A stretch of 64,000 nt of DNA from Limibacterium fermenti (GTDB lineage Bacteria > Bacteroidota > Bacteroidia > Bacteroidales > Dysgonomonadaceae): NCBI RefSeq assembly GCF_041902845.1, contig NZ_CP159486.1, positions 3,224,001 through 3,288,000 on the forward strand, given 5' to 3'. Below, one piece after another: positions 45,917 through 55,534 of this stretch. The notes beneath the pieces were generated by a model. That model was not told the DNA's origin. It searched no databases and was given only the letters and a program-made list of their open reading frames with translations. Both the position numbers and the translations under genes were made by a program. Numbering within the stretch: position 1 is the stretch's first letter; the number at the start of each line of letters is the position of its first letter.

Positions 45917-47767
45917 TCAATTAAATATGTGATTTTCAAAATCAAACATATTGTAATTAGGTGTAAATTTTTTTTGTTTTTGTTGCATTCTTTTTATTAT
46001 TGACAAAACATCAAAATACATACAAGAATTTATTAATTCACATTTTTCACAATGAAAACAAGAAGTCCATTCATAATTATCAAATATTTTTTCCGGTTCT
46101 CCTACATCTTCAATTATCTCTGTTGCGATTTCTTGTCCATATTTGACAGCTAATAAGGACTTTATATCTAGGTTGTTATGATGTCTATTTTTAAGAACAA
46201 TGAAATCTCTAATTGCAAAATAATATTTATATATAGAAAAGTCCTTATTCTCTAAAAACAGATTAATGTATTTAAGAGAATATTCATAATTACCAACTTT
46301 ATAATTAATCATAAAGAATAATAATTCCAAATCAAGTTCGAGTAAATCTTCATCTGTATTATATAAAAAAATATCAGCTGTTTTGTAATCAATCATTTTT
46401 AAAAAATTATAGTCTTTGTTTATTGATTTTGCAATGTTGACAAATTCGTTATTATTAATATTTCTAATATCTCTCATTTTGCGAAGGGCCTCCACTGAAT
46501 CACCAAATAAAAAATAATGCTTTTTGGACATTGGGAATTGGCTCATGCCTGGAACAACAATATAATATGAAGGAAAACCTAAAAATGAAACATCCCTGAT
46601 ATATATATCGAAACCTAACTCTGTTATCTTATTTTTGATAAACTCTAAATCTTCAACATCTGAAATATTTAGAGAAGTATTCAAACCTTTAAATTGATAG
46701 TCAGGAGATGCAGAAAATAATGAAATTGGCCAATATCCATTACTGCAATTAAATATTAAATTTCCATTTACGTATATATATTCTTCAGATAGATTTTTAA
46801 AATCAGTTTCAAATTTTAAATCAAGCCAATGTATTCCTTTCGGATTTTGATATATTTCTGTCAAACATCTCTCAAGAGCAATTTCAGGATTTAATGATGA
46901 ACCCAAATTAAAATTGTATTTTCCATTTTTTCGATCAATTATTAATACACCAATTACAGGCAGATTTTTGCCTAAAGAACAATCTTTTATGATAACTTCG
47001 TAAGAACAGTCCTTAATGATTGATTTTATACTGTTATATATCCGAGTATCTTTAAAAAAATCTAATTGAATATCAGGGGGTGTTATATTATTATAGTAGA
47101 GTTCTCTCCCAACATATCTCTCAAATATTTCACAGAATCCTTGTATTAAAGCCTCATATTGAGTATTTCCACTAGCCATTCCATTTGATCCTGTTGTTAT
47201 ATGAATTATTTCTAAAGGCAGATATATTTCATTTCTTTCTTTAAATGAATAGAAAGGTACTGAAACTACTTGTTTAAAATTCAAATTATCTCTTAAAAAT
47301 GAAATCATTTCTTGCTCATCATTAATAAATGGGAAAAAATCAAAAAAAATTTTTTTGTTATTTCTAACTGATTCCTCAATATTGATTTTTTTTTCTCTTG
47401 GATCAAACAGATATTCTACGAACAAGTCTTTATTCTCAAGTTTATTGTAAAATTCTTCATAGTCACTTTCCCTAAGATTATTTTTTATTGCATATTTTTG
47501 ACCAGAGATTAAAAAAGAATTTTGAATCCTTTCCATAAATTCAGCGTAAGCACTAGCTAAAGAATATTCATAAGATGTTCCTTTTCCTCCTGTTCCTATA
47601 TTTAGTTTTTGTAATTCATCAGAAGATAAATACACCCGTCCTGATTTAAATAACTTTGAGTTATTATATTGTATTTCCTGTAGAAACAATTTATTATCAA
47701 AAAGAATATTTCTGATTTTTTGAACAGTTTCAAGTGGTGGACATTCCTTATATTTCTTCATATTCAT
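45917..47767 (-). CDS. YcaO-family RiPP-modifying ATPase (cassette A)
   Basis: 616 residues. YcaO landmarks are seen: GTGGKGTSYEYSLASAYAEF followed by MERIQ, then NGMASGNTQYEALIQGFCEI with FERY, and a later LNPEIALERCLTEIYQ. They provide the Glu-rich ATP/Mg site. A C-terminal Cys cluster (CFHCEKCELINSC) may bind zinc or a cluster. YcaO enzymes make azolines, thioamides or macroamidines from peptide backbones. No TfuA, E1-like or dehydrogenase partner is present, so azole formation is less likely. Two starts are possible (47767 and 47761). It follows the precursor gene, separated by a MITE-like element. Confidence 0.85.
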   Translation of the reverse strand: MNMKKYKECPPLETVQKIRNILFDNKLFLQEIQYNNSKLFKSGRVYLSSDELQKLNIGTGGKGTSYEYSLASAYAEFMERIQNSFLISGQKYAIKNNLRESDYEEFYNKLENKDLFVEYLFDPREKKINIEESVRNNKKIFFDFFPFINDEQEMISFLRDNLNFKQVVSVPFYSFKERNEIYLPLEIIHITTGSNGMASGNTQYEALIQGFCEIFERYVGRELYYNNITPPDIQLDFFKDTRIYNSIKSIIKDCSYEVIIKDCSLGKNLPVIGVLIIDRKNGKYNFNLGSSLNPEIALERCLTEIYQNPKGIHWLDLKFETDFKNLSEEYIYVNGNLIFNCSNGYWPISLFSASPDYQFKGLNTSLNISDVEDLEFIKNKITELGFDIYIRDVSFLGFPSYYIVVPGMSQFPMSKKHYFLFGDSVEALRKMRDIRNINNNEFVNIAKSINKDYNFLKMIDYKTADIFLYNTDEDLLELDLELLFFMINYKVGNYEYSLKYINLFLENKDFSIYKYYFAIRDFIVLKNRHHNNLDIKSLLAVKYGQEIATEIIEDVGEPEKIFDNYEWTSCFHCEKCELINSCMYFDVLSIIKRMQQKQKKFTPNYNMFDFENHIFN

Positions 47768-47841
47768 AATTTATTAAGTTTTTTCTTCAGTAATAAGCTT
47801 ATACTTTTTCTTCTCTCCATAATTTATCAATCAAACGAAAA

Positions 47842-47990
47842 AGGGGCTGCATCAAAAGTAAAATTAATATCAATTTGTCATTTTGAACGAAGTTTTAACG
47901 AAGTGAAGAATCTATTTACTTGCACAAATTAGATTCACCGCATTCAATATGACAGGATGAAACTATGCTCAGACTTTTGGCACAGCCTCT
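47842..47990. mobile_element. MITE-like fold-back element
   Basis: 149 bp with imperfect 18-bp terminal inverted repeats (AGGGGCTGCATCAAAAGT at the left; the right end reads inverted as AGAGGCTGTGCCAAAAGT; 14 of 18 match). Inner segments also pair (TGTCATTTTGAA with TTCAATATGACA; GAATCTA with TAGATTC), so the whole element can fold. It has no coding capacity and lies between precursor A and the YcaO gene. Confidence 0.7.
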
Positions 47991-48003
47991 TCAACTCATT
48001 ATG

Positions 48004-48150
48004 TTACTTGAACATTTCTTCTGTTGTCTTTTTCTTACCTGTTTGAGTTACTTCATCAAGATCATAAGCAGAACGGGTTCCCCCTTTAGTTTTTTCTAAA
48101 TCTTTTTTAGCTAACTCAACAATGTCAATTTTTAAAGATTTCTTCTTCAT
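48004..48150 (-). CDS. Cassette A RiPP precursor peptide (double-Gly leader)
   Basis: 48 residues from ATG 48150 (MKKKSLKIDIVELAKKDLEK). The leader ends KTKGG (Gly23-Gly24), closely resembling leaders of Bacteroidota natural-product precursors. The predicted 24-residue core starts TRSAYDLDEV, is hydrophilic, holds one Ser and four Thr more and no Cys, and ends EEMFK. A longer in-frame start at 48213 would add 21 basic residues and is unlikely. Ser/Thr are possible YcaO substrates, and backbone thioamidation is another option. The gene lies upstream of YcaO, a radical SAM gene and the C39 exporter on the same strand. Confidence 0.75.
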   Translation of the reverse strand: MKKKSLKIDIVELAKKDLEKTKGGTRSAYDLDEVTQTGKKKTTEEMFK

Positions 48151-48435
48151 TATTCTATAATTTTTTAGTGATTCTACTCGTATCGCTTTTCGATATACGC
48201 GTTTTTTTTTCACACAGCATTCCGACGAATATTATCGGTTGGAAATTACTGTCCCTCCTATATCGCTACTTCTCTCTTCACTTCTGGAGACTTCCGGTAA
48301 ACTTATTTACTAAAGAGTTTTCCGTGTTTTTTCTTCTATCTTATGCCTATTTTGTCATTTAATTGAAACTTTAGATAATTCTCTTGATTATTATTTCCTG
48401 GCAAGGGAAACTTTATATCAATATTCATCATAAAA
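48151..48435 (-). promoter_or_regulatory. Leader region of precursor A, similar to that of precursor B
   Basis: No gene is supported here. The stretch holds GGAAATTACTGT (48241-48252) and GACTTCCGG (48289-48297) in the same order and nearly the same spacing as at 59412-59465 upstream of precursor B. CCGTGTTTTT and a GGCAAG-containing block near 48402 also recur there. I could not identify a clear TAnnTTTG box. It probably contains the promoter and a long 5' leader. Confidence 0.5.
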
Positions 48436-50796
48436 TCAATTTGTTCCAAACCGCGATGAATCCACCTCTTTGCGATCGCTCTCTTCATATCCACCGAACC
48501 GATATACCAACGAAAGCGAAAAGGTGCGTGTATCGCGAAACGCCTTTAATTGGCTTTTCTGTCCTTGATAATCGATGGAAGCTACAGGCGTGCGCGTACC
48601 GAGAACGTCGTCAGTTTTGAAAATGAGTGTCGCGCGGTTTTTGTCGAAAGTCCAAGTGAGTGCACCGGACAGATTTCCCGATGCTCCCAAATCATAAATA
48701 CCCTGAATACCCGATGGTGTGGTAACGTATCCCGAAACGTTCATCTTTATATCGGGTTTGGCCGACAATGCAATGTCGTGGTTCATTTGCAACACACCCA
48801 TCACCGTTTTACGATCGAACGAAATATCGAAAAACTCATCGTCTTTCTCGTGCCAATACATCACGTTGGCCACAACGCGTGAAGAAATCCGTTTCCCGAT
48901 ATTGAACGGTACAACTCCCAACAACCCGATGTTTTGCCTGAATGTGTAGTTTTGTTCCATAAATATTTGCTCCAATTTGTGGGGCGATTGATACGGCAAT
49001 TGCACAAAATAATCGGGCATATAATTCATATAAGGACGAAACACATATTTGCGCTTGAAGATATAGGTCAATCCCACGCTGTAATTACGTTGCGGGCGAA
49101 GGTGCGGATTGCCGTACGTTACACCGTAAGAACTGAAATAATAGATACTCGGATTCAAGCTCCAATACGACGGATAACTTTTGTCGGACGATACCGCCAA
49201 CTGAAACGTGTGGTTGAGCGATGGTCTGTAACTCGCGTTAAGAGTGGGAAACCAAGCCGTATCGTCCCACAGTTTTTGGGTAATGCCTTTTGATGTTTCT
49301 GTCGATTTATAATACTCCAATGCCAATGATGCTTCAAGCGACAGCCGTTCGGAAAACGATTTGGAAAAACCGGCAAAGAAATTCCAAATATCTTCCTGTT
49401 GTTGCGTGTCGAAGGATGCTTCTTCAAATTCGGCATTGTCCATTAGGGCGTTGGAACGGTTTTTGCTTTGCGCGCCCGAATAGCTCAAACCATAGTTGAC
49501 ACCCCACTTGTTTTGGAGTGAGTGCGATTGGTTGGCATAGAAATTATTCCGCCGGATTTCTTGTTTGGACTTATAGGTAAGAACTTGAGCAGGCAAGGAT
49601 GATAGCACCGAATTTTGCATAAAATACTCCGAGTCATCTTTGTAAAACGTATAATCCGCACCGATATTTAGTCTGAAATGAAAGGTATAATCGGCTCTTA
49701 TGTTGTGCATCGACGAAGGTCCTTCGGAAGTTGTTTTGGTGTCGGTTGGCGTTCCCGAAATATGGGTTGTTGCTGTTCGGTTTGAGCTTGATGTATCAAA
49801 CATTCCCGTGTAAGAGACATCCATCTTGTCTTTATTATCAAAAACGTAATCAAATGCCAAGCGTGTGTTGTGAACCTGATATGTATTCGTTCCTTCGCTG
49901 AGTTGGTCAATAGCGTACACGGTATTATTCATCGTATGTTCAGCCGTGAGTTCTTCTTTGTTGAATGTATGGTAATTGCCATAAGAATAGAGCGCGTCGA
50001 AGGATGCGCGTTTCGCTCTATACGTTATATTTGCGCGTCCGTTTCCGCCCGCGTGTGTTCGTTGGCGATATTCCCCCGCCACTTCGCCCTGCCAAAGGGG
50101 GCGGTCGTCTTCTCCTGTTTGCTGTTTCAATATCACATTGATGGCTGCTCCGCGAATGTTGTATTGCGGTGGAGCGCTATACATAATTTCCACATCTTCC
50201 ACCTGCGAAAGCGGTGTTGAACGCAGTAACGTCATCAGTTGCGCATAAGTCATCGATGTTTTCCGCCCATTCAGCAAAATAGTCATTCCGCTTGCTCCCA
50301 TCAGGGTTATTTGTTCATTTTGCTCCATTACGCCGGGGATTTCTTTCAGCGCATCGTAAGCATTGGTAACCGGTTTGTTTCTCAGCAGCGTAGGAATATG
50401 ATAAGAAAGTTTTCCGGCTTCCACTTTCATCGCCGGACGTTGCCCCTCTACCACCAGTTCGTTTAAGAGCGTTTCATCGAGTTGGAGTGTGAAGTTCAGC
50501 TCAATGGGACTGTTTTGCGCCGAGAGGCGAAAATTGACAGTTGCTGCTTTATATCCTAAAAACGATGCACGAAGCCGATAATCGCCGACAGGAATATCTT
50601 CCAAAATCCGGTAAAATCCGGTGCTGTCTGTTACTGCTCCGTGTGTCAGATTCACGGTATCGGGCAACGAGTAAAGAGCAACATTGGCAAACTCAACAGG
50701 TTGGTTTTGTGTATCAACCACCTTTCCACGAATGCTTTGGGCGGATAAATTCAAGTTGACAGCCATCACTAAAATGGATAATGTGAAATACTTCAT
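48436..50796 (-). CDS. CarboxypepD-regulatory / outer-membrane beta-barrel protein
   Basis: 786 residues with a signal peptide (SILVMAVNLNLSAQS), a CarboxypepD-regulatory domain (about 21-105), a plug-like region (about 125-215, with VEIMYSAPPQYNIRGAAINV) and a long C-terminal beta-barrel (OMP_b-brl_3 type) ending RFGTN after a VYRFGGYEES strand. Such proteins often flank peptide-export clusters in Bacteroidota. They may carry the peptide over the outer membrane or act as a receptor. Codon use is richer in G and C than in cassette A enzymes. It is upstream of precursor A on the same strand. Confidence 0.85.
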   Translation of the reverse strand: MKYFTLSILVMAVNLNLSAQSIRGKVVDTQNQPVEFANVALYSLPDTVNLTHGAVTDSTGFYRILEDIPVGDYRLRASFLGYKAATVNFRLSAQNSPIELNFTLQLDETLLNELVVEGQRPAMKVEAGKLSYHIPTLLRNKPVTNAYDALKEIPGVMEQNEQITLMGASGMTILLNGRKTSMTYAQLMTLLRSTPLSQVEDVEIMYSAPPQYNIRGAAINVILKQQTGEDDRPLWQGEVAGEYRQRTHAGGNGRANITYRAKRASFDALYSYGNYHTFNKEELTAEHTMNNTVYAIDQLSEGTNTYQVHNTRLAFDYVFDNKDKMDVSYTGMFDTSSSNRTATTHISGTPTDTKTTSEGPSSMHNIRADYTFHFRLNIGADYTFYKDDSEYFMQNSVLSSLPAQVLTYKSKQEIRRNNFYANQSHSLQNKWGVNYGLSYSGAQSKNRSNALMDNAEFEEASFDTQQQEDIWNFFAGFSKSFSERLSLEASLALEYYKSTETSKGITQKLWDDTAWFPTLNASYRPSLNHTFQLAVSSDKSYPSYWSLNPSIYYFSSYGVTYGNPHLRPQRNYSVGLTYIFKRKYVFRPYMNYMPDYFVQLPYQSPHKLEQIFMEQNYTFRQNIGLLGVVPFNIGKRISSRVVANVMYWHEKDDEFFDISFDRKTVMGVLQMNHDIALSAKPDIKMNVSGYVTTPSGIQGIYDLGASGNLSGALTWTFDKNRATLIFKTDDVLGTRTPVASIDYQGQKSQLKAFRDTRTFSLSLVYRFGGYEESDRKEVDSSRFGTN

Positions 50797-50884
50797 ATGT
50801 AACTGGTTTTTATATTTATTTTTTTTATGAGTACACCTATAAAAACAGACATCATAATTAACGAGTCATCACGCAAATTAGTCT

Positions 50885-51330
50885 TTTCAGTGCCTTTTCT
50901 TATTTGTTTAGTGATACTTATTGATTTTGTATTTAAAGCTAAATGTCTGCAATTCCTATTATCTCCATCTCATGTAAATAAGGTGCTTTTTAAATTTTAT
51001 TTGTTTTTACAAAATAAGGAAACATTTTTATACTTACCAAACACAAAGTAACTTATTTTATAAAAAGATTATTGTACAAAAAGGATAGAGTATAGGTAAA
51101 AAAACAGACACATAAATATATTGTGCCTGCCTTTGCTTTGTAGAGTTTTTATAGATTATAATATTGTTAATTATCAATCATATAATTACAATGTGTCATC
51201 TTGTCTTTAATGCTTTTTTCCACCTCTGCTCTATAGGTATTGGGAGTTAAAGTTGTTGGATTAAATGATTTCCCAAAAAATGTCTAATGCAATACTGAAT
51301 GATTTAATTGTAAGAATAAAACCCTAATAG
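50885..51330. repeat. Left copy of ~410-bp direct repeat flanking cassette B
   Basis: From about 50921 to 51330 the sequence is nearly the same as 59703-60111, and a further 36 bases (50885-50920) match 59525-59560. The right copy carries about 140 extra bases between these parts. The repeat covers an intergenic region, a terminator and the last codons of the acyltransferase gene. Recombination between the copies would delete or duplicate cassette B. Confidence 0.9.
51098..51129 (-). terminator. Intrinsic terminator in the left repeat copy
   Basis: On the minus strand CAGGCACA pairs with TGTGTCTG and is followed by T7. The identical structure lies at 59881-59913 behind the intact acyltransferase gene. 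It stops transcription from cassette B before the cassette A barrel gene. Confidence 0.75.
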
Positions 51331-51340
51331 TTGTTCCTTA
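51165..51340 (-). pseudogene. Second 3' remnant of the acyltransferase gene
   Basis: This segment aligns with the last 170 bases of the intact gene at 59951-61159, but small deletions break the frame. Its end nearest cassette B (AATTGTAAGAATAAAACCCT) also matches the remnant at 40756-41130. It marks the left junction of cassette B. Confidence 0.8.
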
Positions 51341-51446
51341 TCAATTCAAATGAAGCTGAAAAATATATTTTATCTTGTCAGAAAAGCCATCGGAAAATAA
51401 AATATAAAAATTCATCCTTCAACCTTTCCATCATTTTCTTCAAGTT

Positions 51447-51770
51447 TCAAGCCGCTGTAGCCAAGTAAGCGTTGATTTGTATGCCTTTTTCAGCCCACAA
51501 GTAATACTGTTCCATACGGAAGTCCTTTTTAAGATGTCCGAAAATAGGATCAATAGCAGCTCTGGCTCTGCATTTGTTATGTTTATGTCGTTTTTGATAA
51601 GCGATGTCTTTTACCTTGGGCTTGTCGGGGGTGATAATGCTTACACGGTCATAAATTAAGTTCTTTGGGTAGTTTCAACTTATTCTCTTCCATCTGTTCG
51701 AGTAACGGTTCTATGGTGTCGCCGTCGGGTTCCCGAACTTTAAAATCAAGTTTTTAAGTTTGCAAGAAGG
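51447..51770 (-). pseudogene. IS5-type transposase remnant
   Basis: On the minus strand a reading frame ends in IQINAYLATAA and a stop at 51447-51449, and contains IDPIFGHLKKDFRMEQYYLW, typical of the C-terminus of IS5/IS1182-like DDE transposases. Upstream, REPDGDTIEPLLEQMEENK is in another frame, separated by a small insertion near 51660. Only the 3' third remains. It lies between the repeat and the barrel gene of cassette B. Confidence 0.8.
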
Positions 51771-51774
51771 ATGT

Positions 51775-54105
51775 TTATAATAATATTCCGTTCTCAGAGT
51801 CTAAGTTATTTATTTTTTGTTTCTTCTCATTATTCTGTTTTCCCCAAGTTAAATTTATAGAACCATAAATTCCAAAACTTGGAAACATTTTTACATTGTT
51901 TTGCATATTTTTAAATCTTGTTAATGCACTAAAGTTATAGGTATATTTTCTATTCTTTTCTCCAAATAGATTTGTTGATATAATGCCTAATTGCATCTTG
52001 GGAAGACGGTAACTTAGTATATATTCATTATATGAAGATCCTTTCGATACAGATTCTCCCCAAAATGGTTGTGGCAAGTGTACCATTGTTATTGTGAGGG
52101 ATAACTTTTTATAATCTGCAATAGTTTGTAACAAATAAAACCACTCATCTCGCCTGTGCTCATAGTTGTGTCCCTGAGAAACTATCTTATTGTAACCACC
52201 GTAACTGTTTATACTAATATGATTGTTGAATAATGACACTCCTATATTGTATTGAAATCTCAATTGATGAAATTTTTTCTGGTTATTGTAGGTAGTTATG
52301 AAAATATCTCTATAATTATCGAAGGATGTTTCCTCCATAATAGGACTATTATAATAAGATGAACTTAATACTAAAGAACTCCTTAGAGGTGACGGGTTAA
52401 AACTGATTCTTAATTCATTGTGATGCATCAAATAAGATTTTAATAATGGATTTCCTTTGTCTAATTGATAGCTATTTCTTAATCGTTCCACTTCACTTAA
52501 ATAAGATAATGATGGATTTATGTTTTTTAATTGATATGAGTAACGTAATGAAAGCACGTTACTTAATATATAGTTAATATTTACCATAGGTGATATCATC
52601 CACCTACTATACATATTAGCTATTCCTTCCTGATTGAAGAATGATCGATGTATCCCAATATTTCCTGTATAATTTAATTTTTTTATTTTACCTTTGTATT
52701 GCAAAAATCCATAACTAAAAGCGTCGTGTAGTTGAGTTTTAAAGATTGAAGTGCCAGAATAATTATTTTTTGTATATCCTTGTATATGTCGTAATCCCAC
52801 GGAGAGTAAATTTTCACCATATTTCCTTTCATAAAATATCTCGCCTATTAAGGAACTACGCTTTCCATCAACTAATGTTGTAATATTTGATATTATCTCA
52901 TCCTCATCTGTTTCATTGTATATATAATCGACTGTATTTTTACTATATGTTCCAACTACATTTAAAGCTATTAAATGGTTGTCTGATATTTGTCGCGTGA
53001 AATAAATATCAATGGAAGGGCGAAAAGTTTGTTCTTTATTCTGTATCTTGTAGTTTGTTAATCGGTCAATCTCAGGGATTAAAATTTTCCCCTCATGATC
53101 ATCATGTGGTTGGAATAAACTATTAAAGTTAGTTTTCATATTGAAAGTATTTTTCTTACCATAATAAGAGTATGATATATTTGGCATTTTTGTTGTTTCT
53201 TTCCACCAATTCTTCTCTCCATATTCATTTCTGGAAATAGTATTTCCAGATGGAAATAAAAATGTTTGGTGTTTAAATGAAGAGGTCTCGATATCATTGT
53301 GACTTAAAAAATAATAGAACTTAATTTGTGATTTGCCGTAATTTATTCCTCCAGACAATTGACCGTATGTGAAATTGTGTGTTAGTGTTTCACGAATATT
53401 TGCAGAAAAAAATGCACCGTTTGTTCTTTGCTTAACTATGAAGTCTAAAATAATGCCGATATCTTCTCCGTAACGCATTCCTGGATTCTCATAATAATCA
53501 ATTCTTATTATATTTTCAGGTTGTATACCTATGACTTCCTGAGAGAGTGCTTCAATTCCATTGATTAATATCTTGAGTTTTTTTTCTCCAGTATATAAAA
53601 TCTGTCCAGTTTGAGTATTGACAAATATTTGAGGAAGTAAAAGTCTTTGAGTCAATTGTAATCCATTTATACTTTTTACTATTTGTTCTTTAGTTGGATA
53701 GTACAATTTTCGATAAGATCCTTCAATCACTGATGAAGACTGCACAATAACTTCAGAAAGCAAAGTCGTTTTCTGATTTATCATCAACGAACCCAAATCT
53801 ATTGCTTTAAAAACATTGAATAAGTCTATGCTCAATGTGTCATAACCAACAGAATGAACAACAATACGATAATTGTTTTCGCCTAAATTATTTAAAATAA
53901 AATCCCCATTTAAACCCGATGTGGTTCCTTTAATAAATAAGGAATCATCAGTTTGTAATATAATAGTTGCGTATTCGACTGGTTTTTTGGAGTCAAAATC
54001 AATTACTTTTCCTTTTATTGTAATTTGTTGTGCGTTCAAATTTATGTGATAAAATATTAATATGAACGCGATAATAGATGTCTTATTCATATACATTCTT
54101 TTCAA
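51775..54105 (-). CDS. CarboxypepD-regulatory / outer-membrane beta-barrel protein (cassette B)
   Basis: 776 residues with a signal peptide (IIAFILIFYHINLNAQ), a CarboxypepD-regulatory domain (about 28-115), a plug-like region (about 130-230) and an OMP_b-brl_3 type barrel. Several close in-frame ATGs (54105, 54096, 54090) could be the start. It is a distant paralogue of the protein at 48436-50796 and is much more AT-rich. The parallel placement in cassettes A and B suggests each RiPP unit has its own outer-membrane partner. Confidence 0.85.
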   Translation of the reverse strand: MKRMYMNKTSIIAFILIFYHINLNAQQITIKGKVIDFDSKKPVEYATIILQTDDSLFIKGTTSGLNGDFILNNLGENNYRIVVHSVGYDTLSIDLFNVFKAIDLGSLMINQKTTLLSEVIVQSSSVIEGSYRKLYYPTKEQIVKSINGLQLTQRLLLPQIFVNTQTGQILYTGEKKLKILINGIEALSQEVIGIQPENIIRIDYYENPGMRYGEDIGIILDFIVKQRTNGAFFSANIRETLTHNFTYGQLSGGINYGKSQIKFYYFLSHNDIETSSFKHQTFLFPSGNTISRNEYGEKNWWKETTKMPNISYSYYGKKNTFNMKTNFNSLFQPHDDHEGKILIPEIDRLTNYKIQNKEQTFRPSIDIYFTRQISDNHLIALNVVGTYSKNTVDYIYNETDEDEIISNITTLVDGKRSSLIGEIFYERKYGENLLSVGLRHIQGYTKNNYSGTSIFKTQLHDAFSYGFLQYKGKIKKLNYTGNIGIHRSFFNQEGIANMYSRWMISPMVNINYILSNVLSLRYSYQLKNINPSLSYLSEVERLRNSYQLDKGNPLLKSYLMHHNELRISFNPSPLRSSLVLSSSYYNSPIMEETSFDNYRDIFITTYNNQKKFHQLRFQYNIGVSLFNNHISINSYGGYNKIVSQGHNYEHRRDEWFYLLQTIADYKKLSLTITMVHLPQPFWGESVSKGSSYNEYILSYRLPKMQLGIISTNLFGEKNRKYTYNFSALTRFKNMQNNVKMFPSFGIYGSINLTWGKQNNEKKQKINNLDSENGILL

Positions 54106-54154
54106 TATTTTTGGACAAATTTATAATTTTCTGCTACTGCTGTTGCGTTAATAA

Positions 54155-55274
54155 TTAAGAATTATTTAGAAATAACTCATATTGTAGCTCTTTGACATTT
54201 TGACTGGATTGAGAATCTGTGAGTAACTCAGCCATTGGTGTTTTGTCAAAAGAATGCTTGATGTAGGCCACTATTGTACATGTACAGATGGCTGACCATA
54301 AATGTATCTTTACGGCATTTGGAGTATGCCCCCAAAACTTCTTTATAATCAGATTTTGCTTTATCCATTTGAAAAAAACTTCAATCTGCCACCTGTTTTG
54401 ATACAGATAAGCCACTTCAAGAGATGATACTTCAAAGTTCTTTGTAAGAAAAACAAGCAGTTCGTCGTTCTTGTTGTCATAAAACTCAACTAATCGCAGT
54501 TTTTCGGGATAAAGTTTTTTTGATTTCAGTACGGTTAGAACGATATTCTTGTCTGCCCTCAATCCGGTAGTTTCATCTATGTTGTGGTTTTGTTCTACAA
54601 CATTGTATTTTATGGATGACTTGGCTCTAGTAACAAAGAAAGCTCCTGCATTATTGATGCGCATCAATGCTTCAAAATCCACATAAGCCTTGTCCATCAA
54701 ATAGATGATCCCGTTTTGAAAGTCCATAATGTCAAGTACATTGCTGTCATGATACTTTCCATCTGAGATGTGGATAAAACTCGGAATGTTCCCTCGTAAA
54801 TCAAGCAGCGTATGCATCTACTGCTCCACGCGAATATTTTCCTTCTGCCCAAGTCAGAAGATTGATGCTGCAGGATATGGAGGTAGAGTCCAAAGCAAAT
54901 ATTTCGTTGTCTATATCTACGTTAGCAATGGGATAATCCGTATAAAGCGGACGCACGATGTTTATCAGATAATTACCAAAGTCGGCGAAAATACGCCAAT
55001 CCCGTTTCTCGTTAGCTCTCGACAACGAAGATGTATTGACTGATATTTTTATGCCTAAATGATACAGCTTTCTCTTGTGGGCTTTCAAGCAAAGACAAAT
55101 GCTTTGAAGAGAACCGAGCGAAGTCAATTGTCCAAAAAACAGATACAGGAACTGATTCCAACAGTCAAACCCTCTGACATGGTAATTGCCAAAGTAGCGT
55201 TTAACGCACTTGTTGAATTCATACTTATCTATGAAATCCAGTACCTGAGAGAAAAGATATCTTCCTTTATTCAT
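54155..55274 (-). pseudogene. Frameshifted IS4-type transposase
   Basis: The N-terminal part (54801-55274; MNKGRYLFSQVLDFIDKYEF) contains FALDSTSISC with the first Asp. The C-terminal part (54155-54817) contains MDKAYVDF with the second Asp and the Y-R-E-K signature YQNRWQIEVFFKWIKQ. The two are out of frame near 54810, where two bases appear to be lost before the codons for MHTLL. The transposase is thus inactive. Clear terminal inverted repeats could not be placed. Confidence 0.85.
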
Positions 55275-55534
55275 AATTTTACATTTTAATGCAAAATTAC
55301 GAGGGTGTCAATTCAAATCAAAAAATCAAAGAACGCTTATATATTTTTATATATCAATACATTATATACGAATACTAAAAATCGACGCAAAGCTACTAAT
55401 TCCAGAAAATAAAAACTCATCACAGATTGGTAATTTGCTAGACTTCAAACTAATTATTAGACAGCTAAAAACACCTATATGACGTGATTTTTATTATTTG
55501 AGATAACCATTATCTATTCTTGTATAATTTTATT
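55275..55534. other. Intergenic region, nothing recognised
   Basis: AT-rich DNA between the IS4-type remnant and the GNAT gene. It may include the right end of the insertion sequence. I see no gene, terminator or promoter that I can support. Confidence 0.5.

Noticed and set aside
50827..51051. Plus-strand open frame of 74 codons
   Set aside because: It lies in the intergenic part of the direct repeat, opposite to all genes around it.
54155..55274. Programmed frameshift in the IS4-type transposase
   Set aside because: No slippery run is present at the junction and IS4-type transposases are normally single frames. A deletion is simpler.
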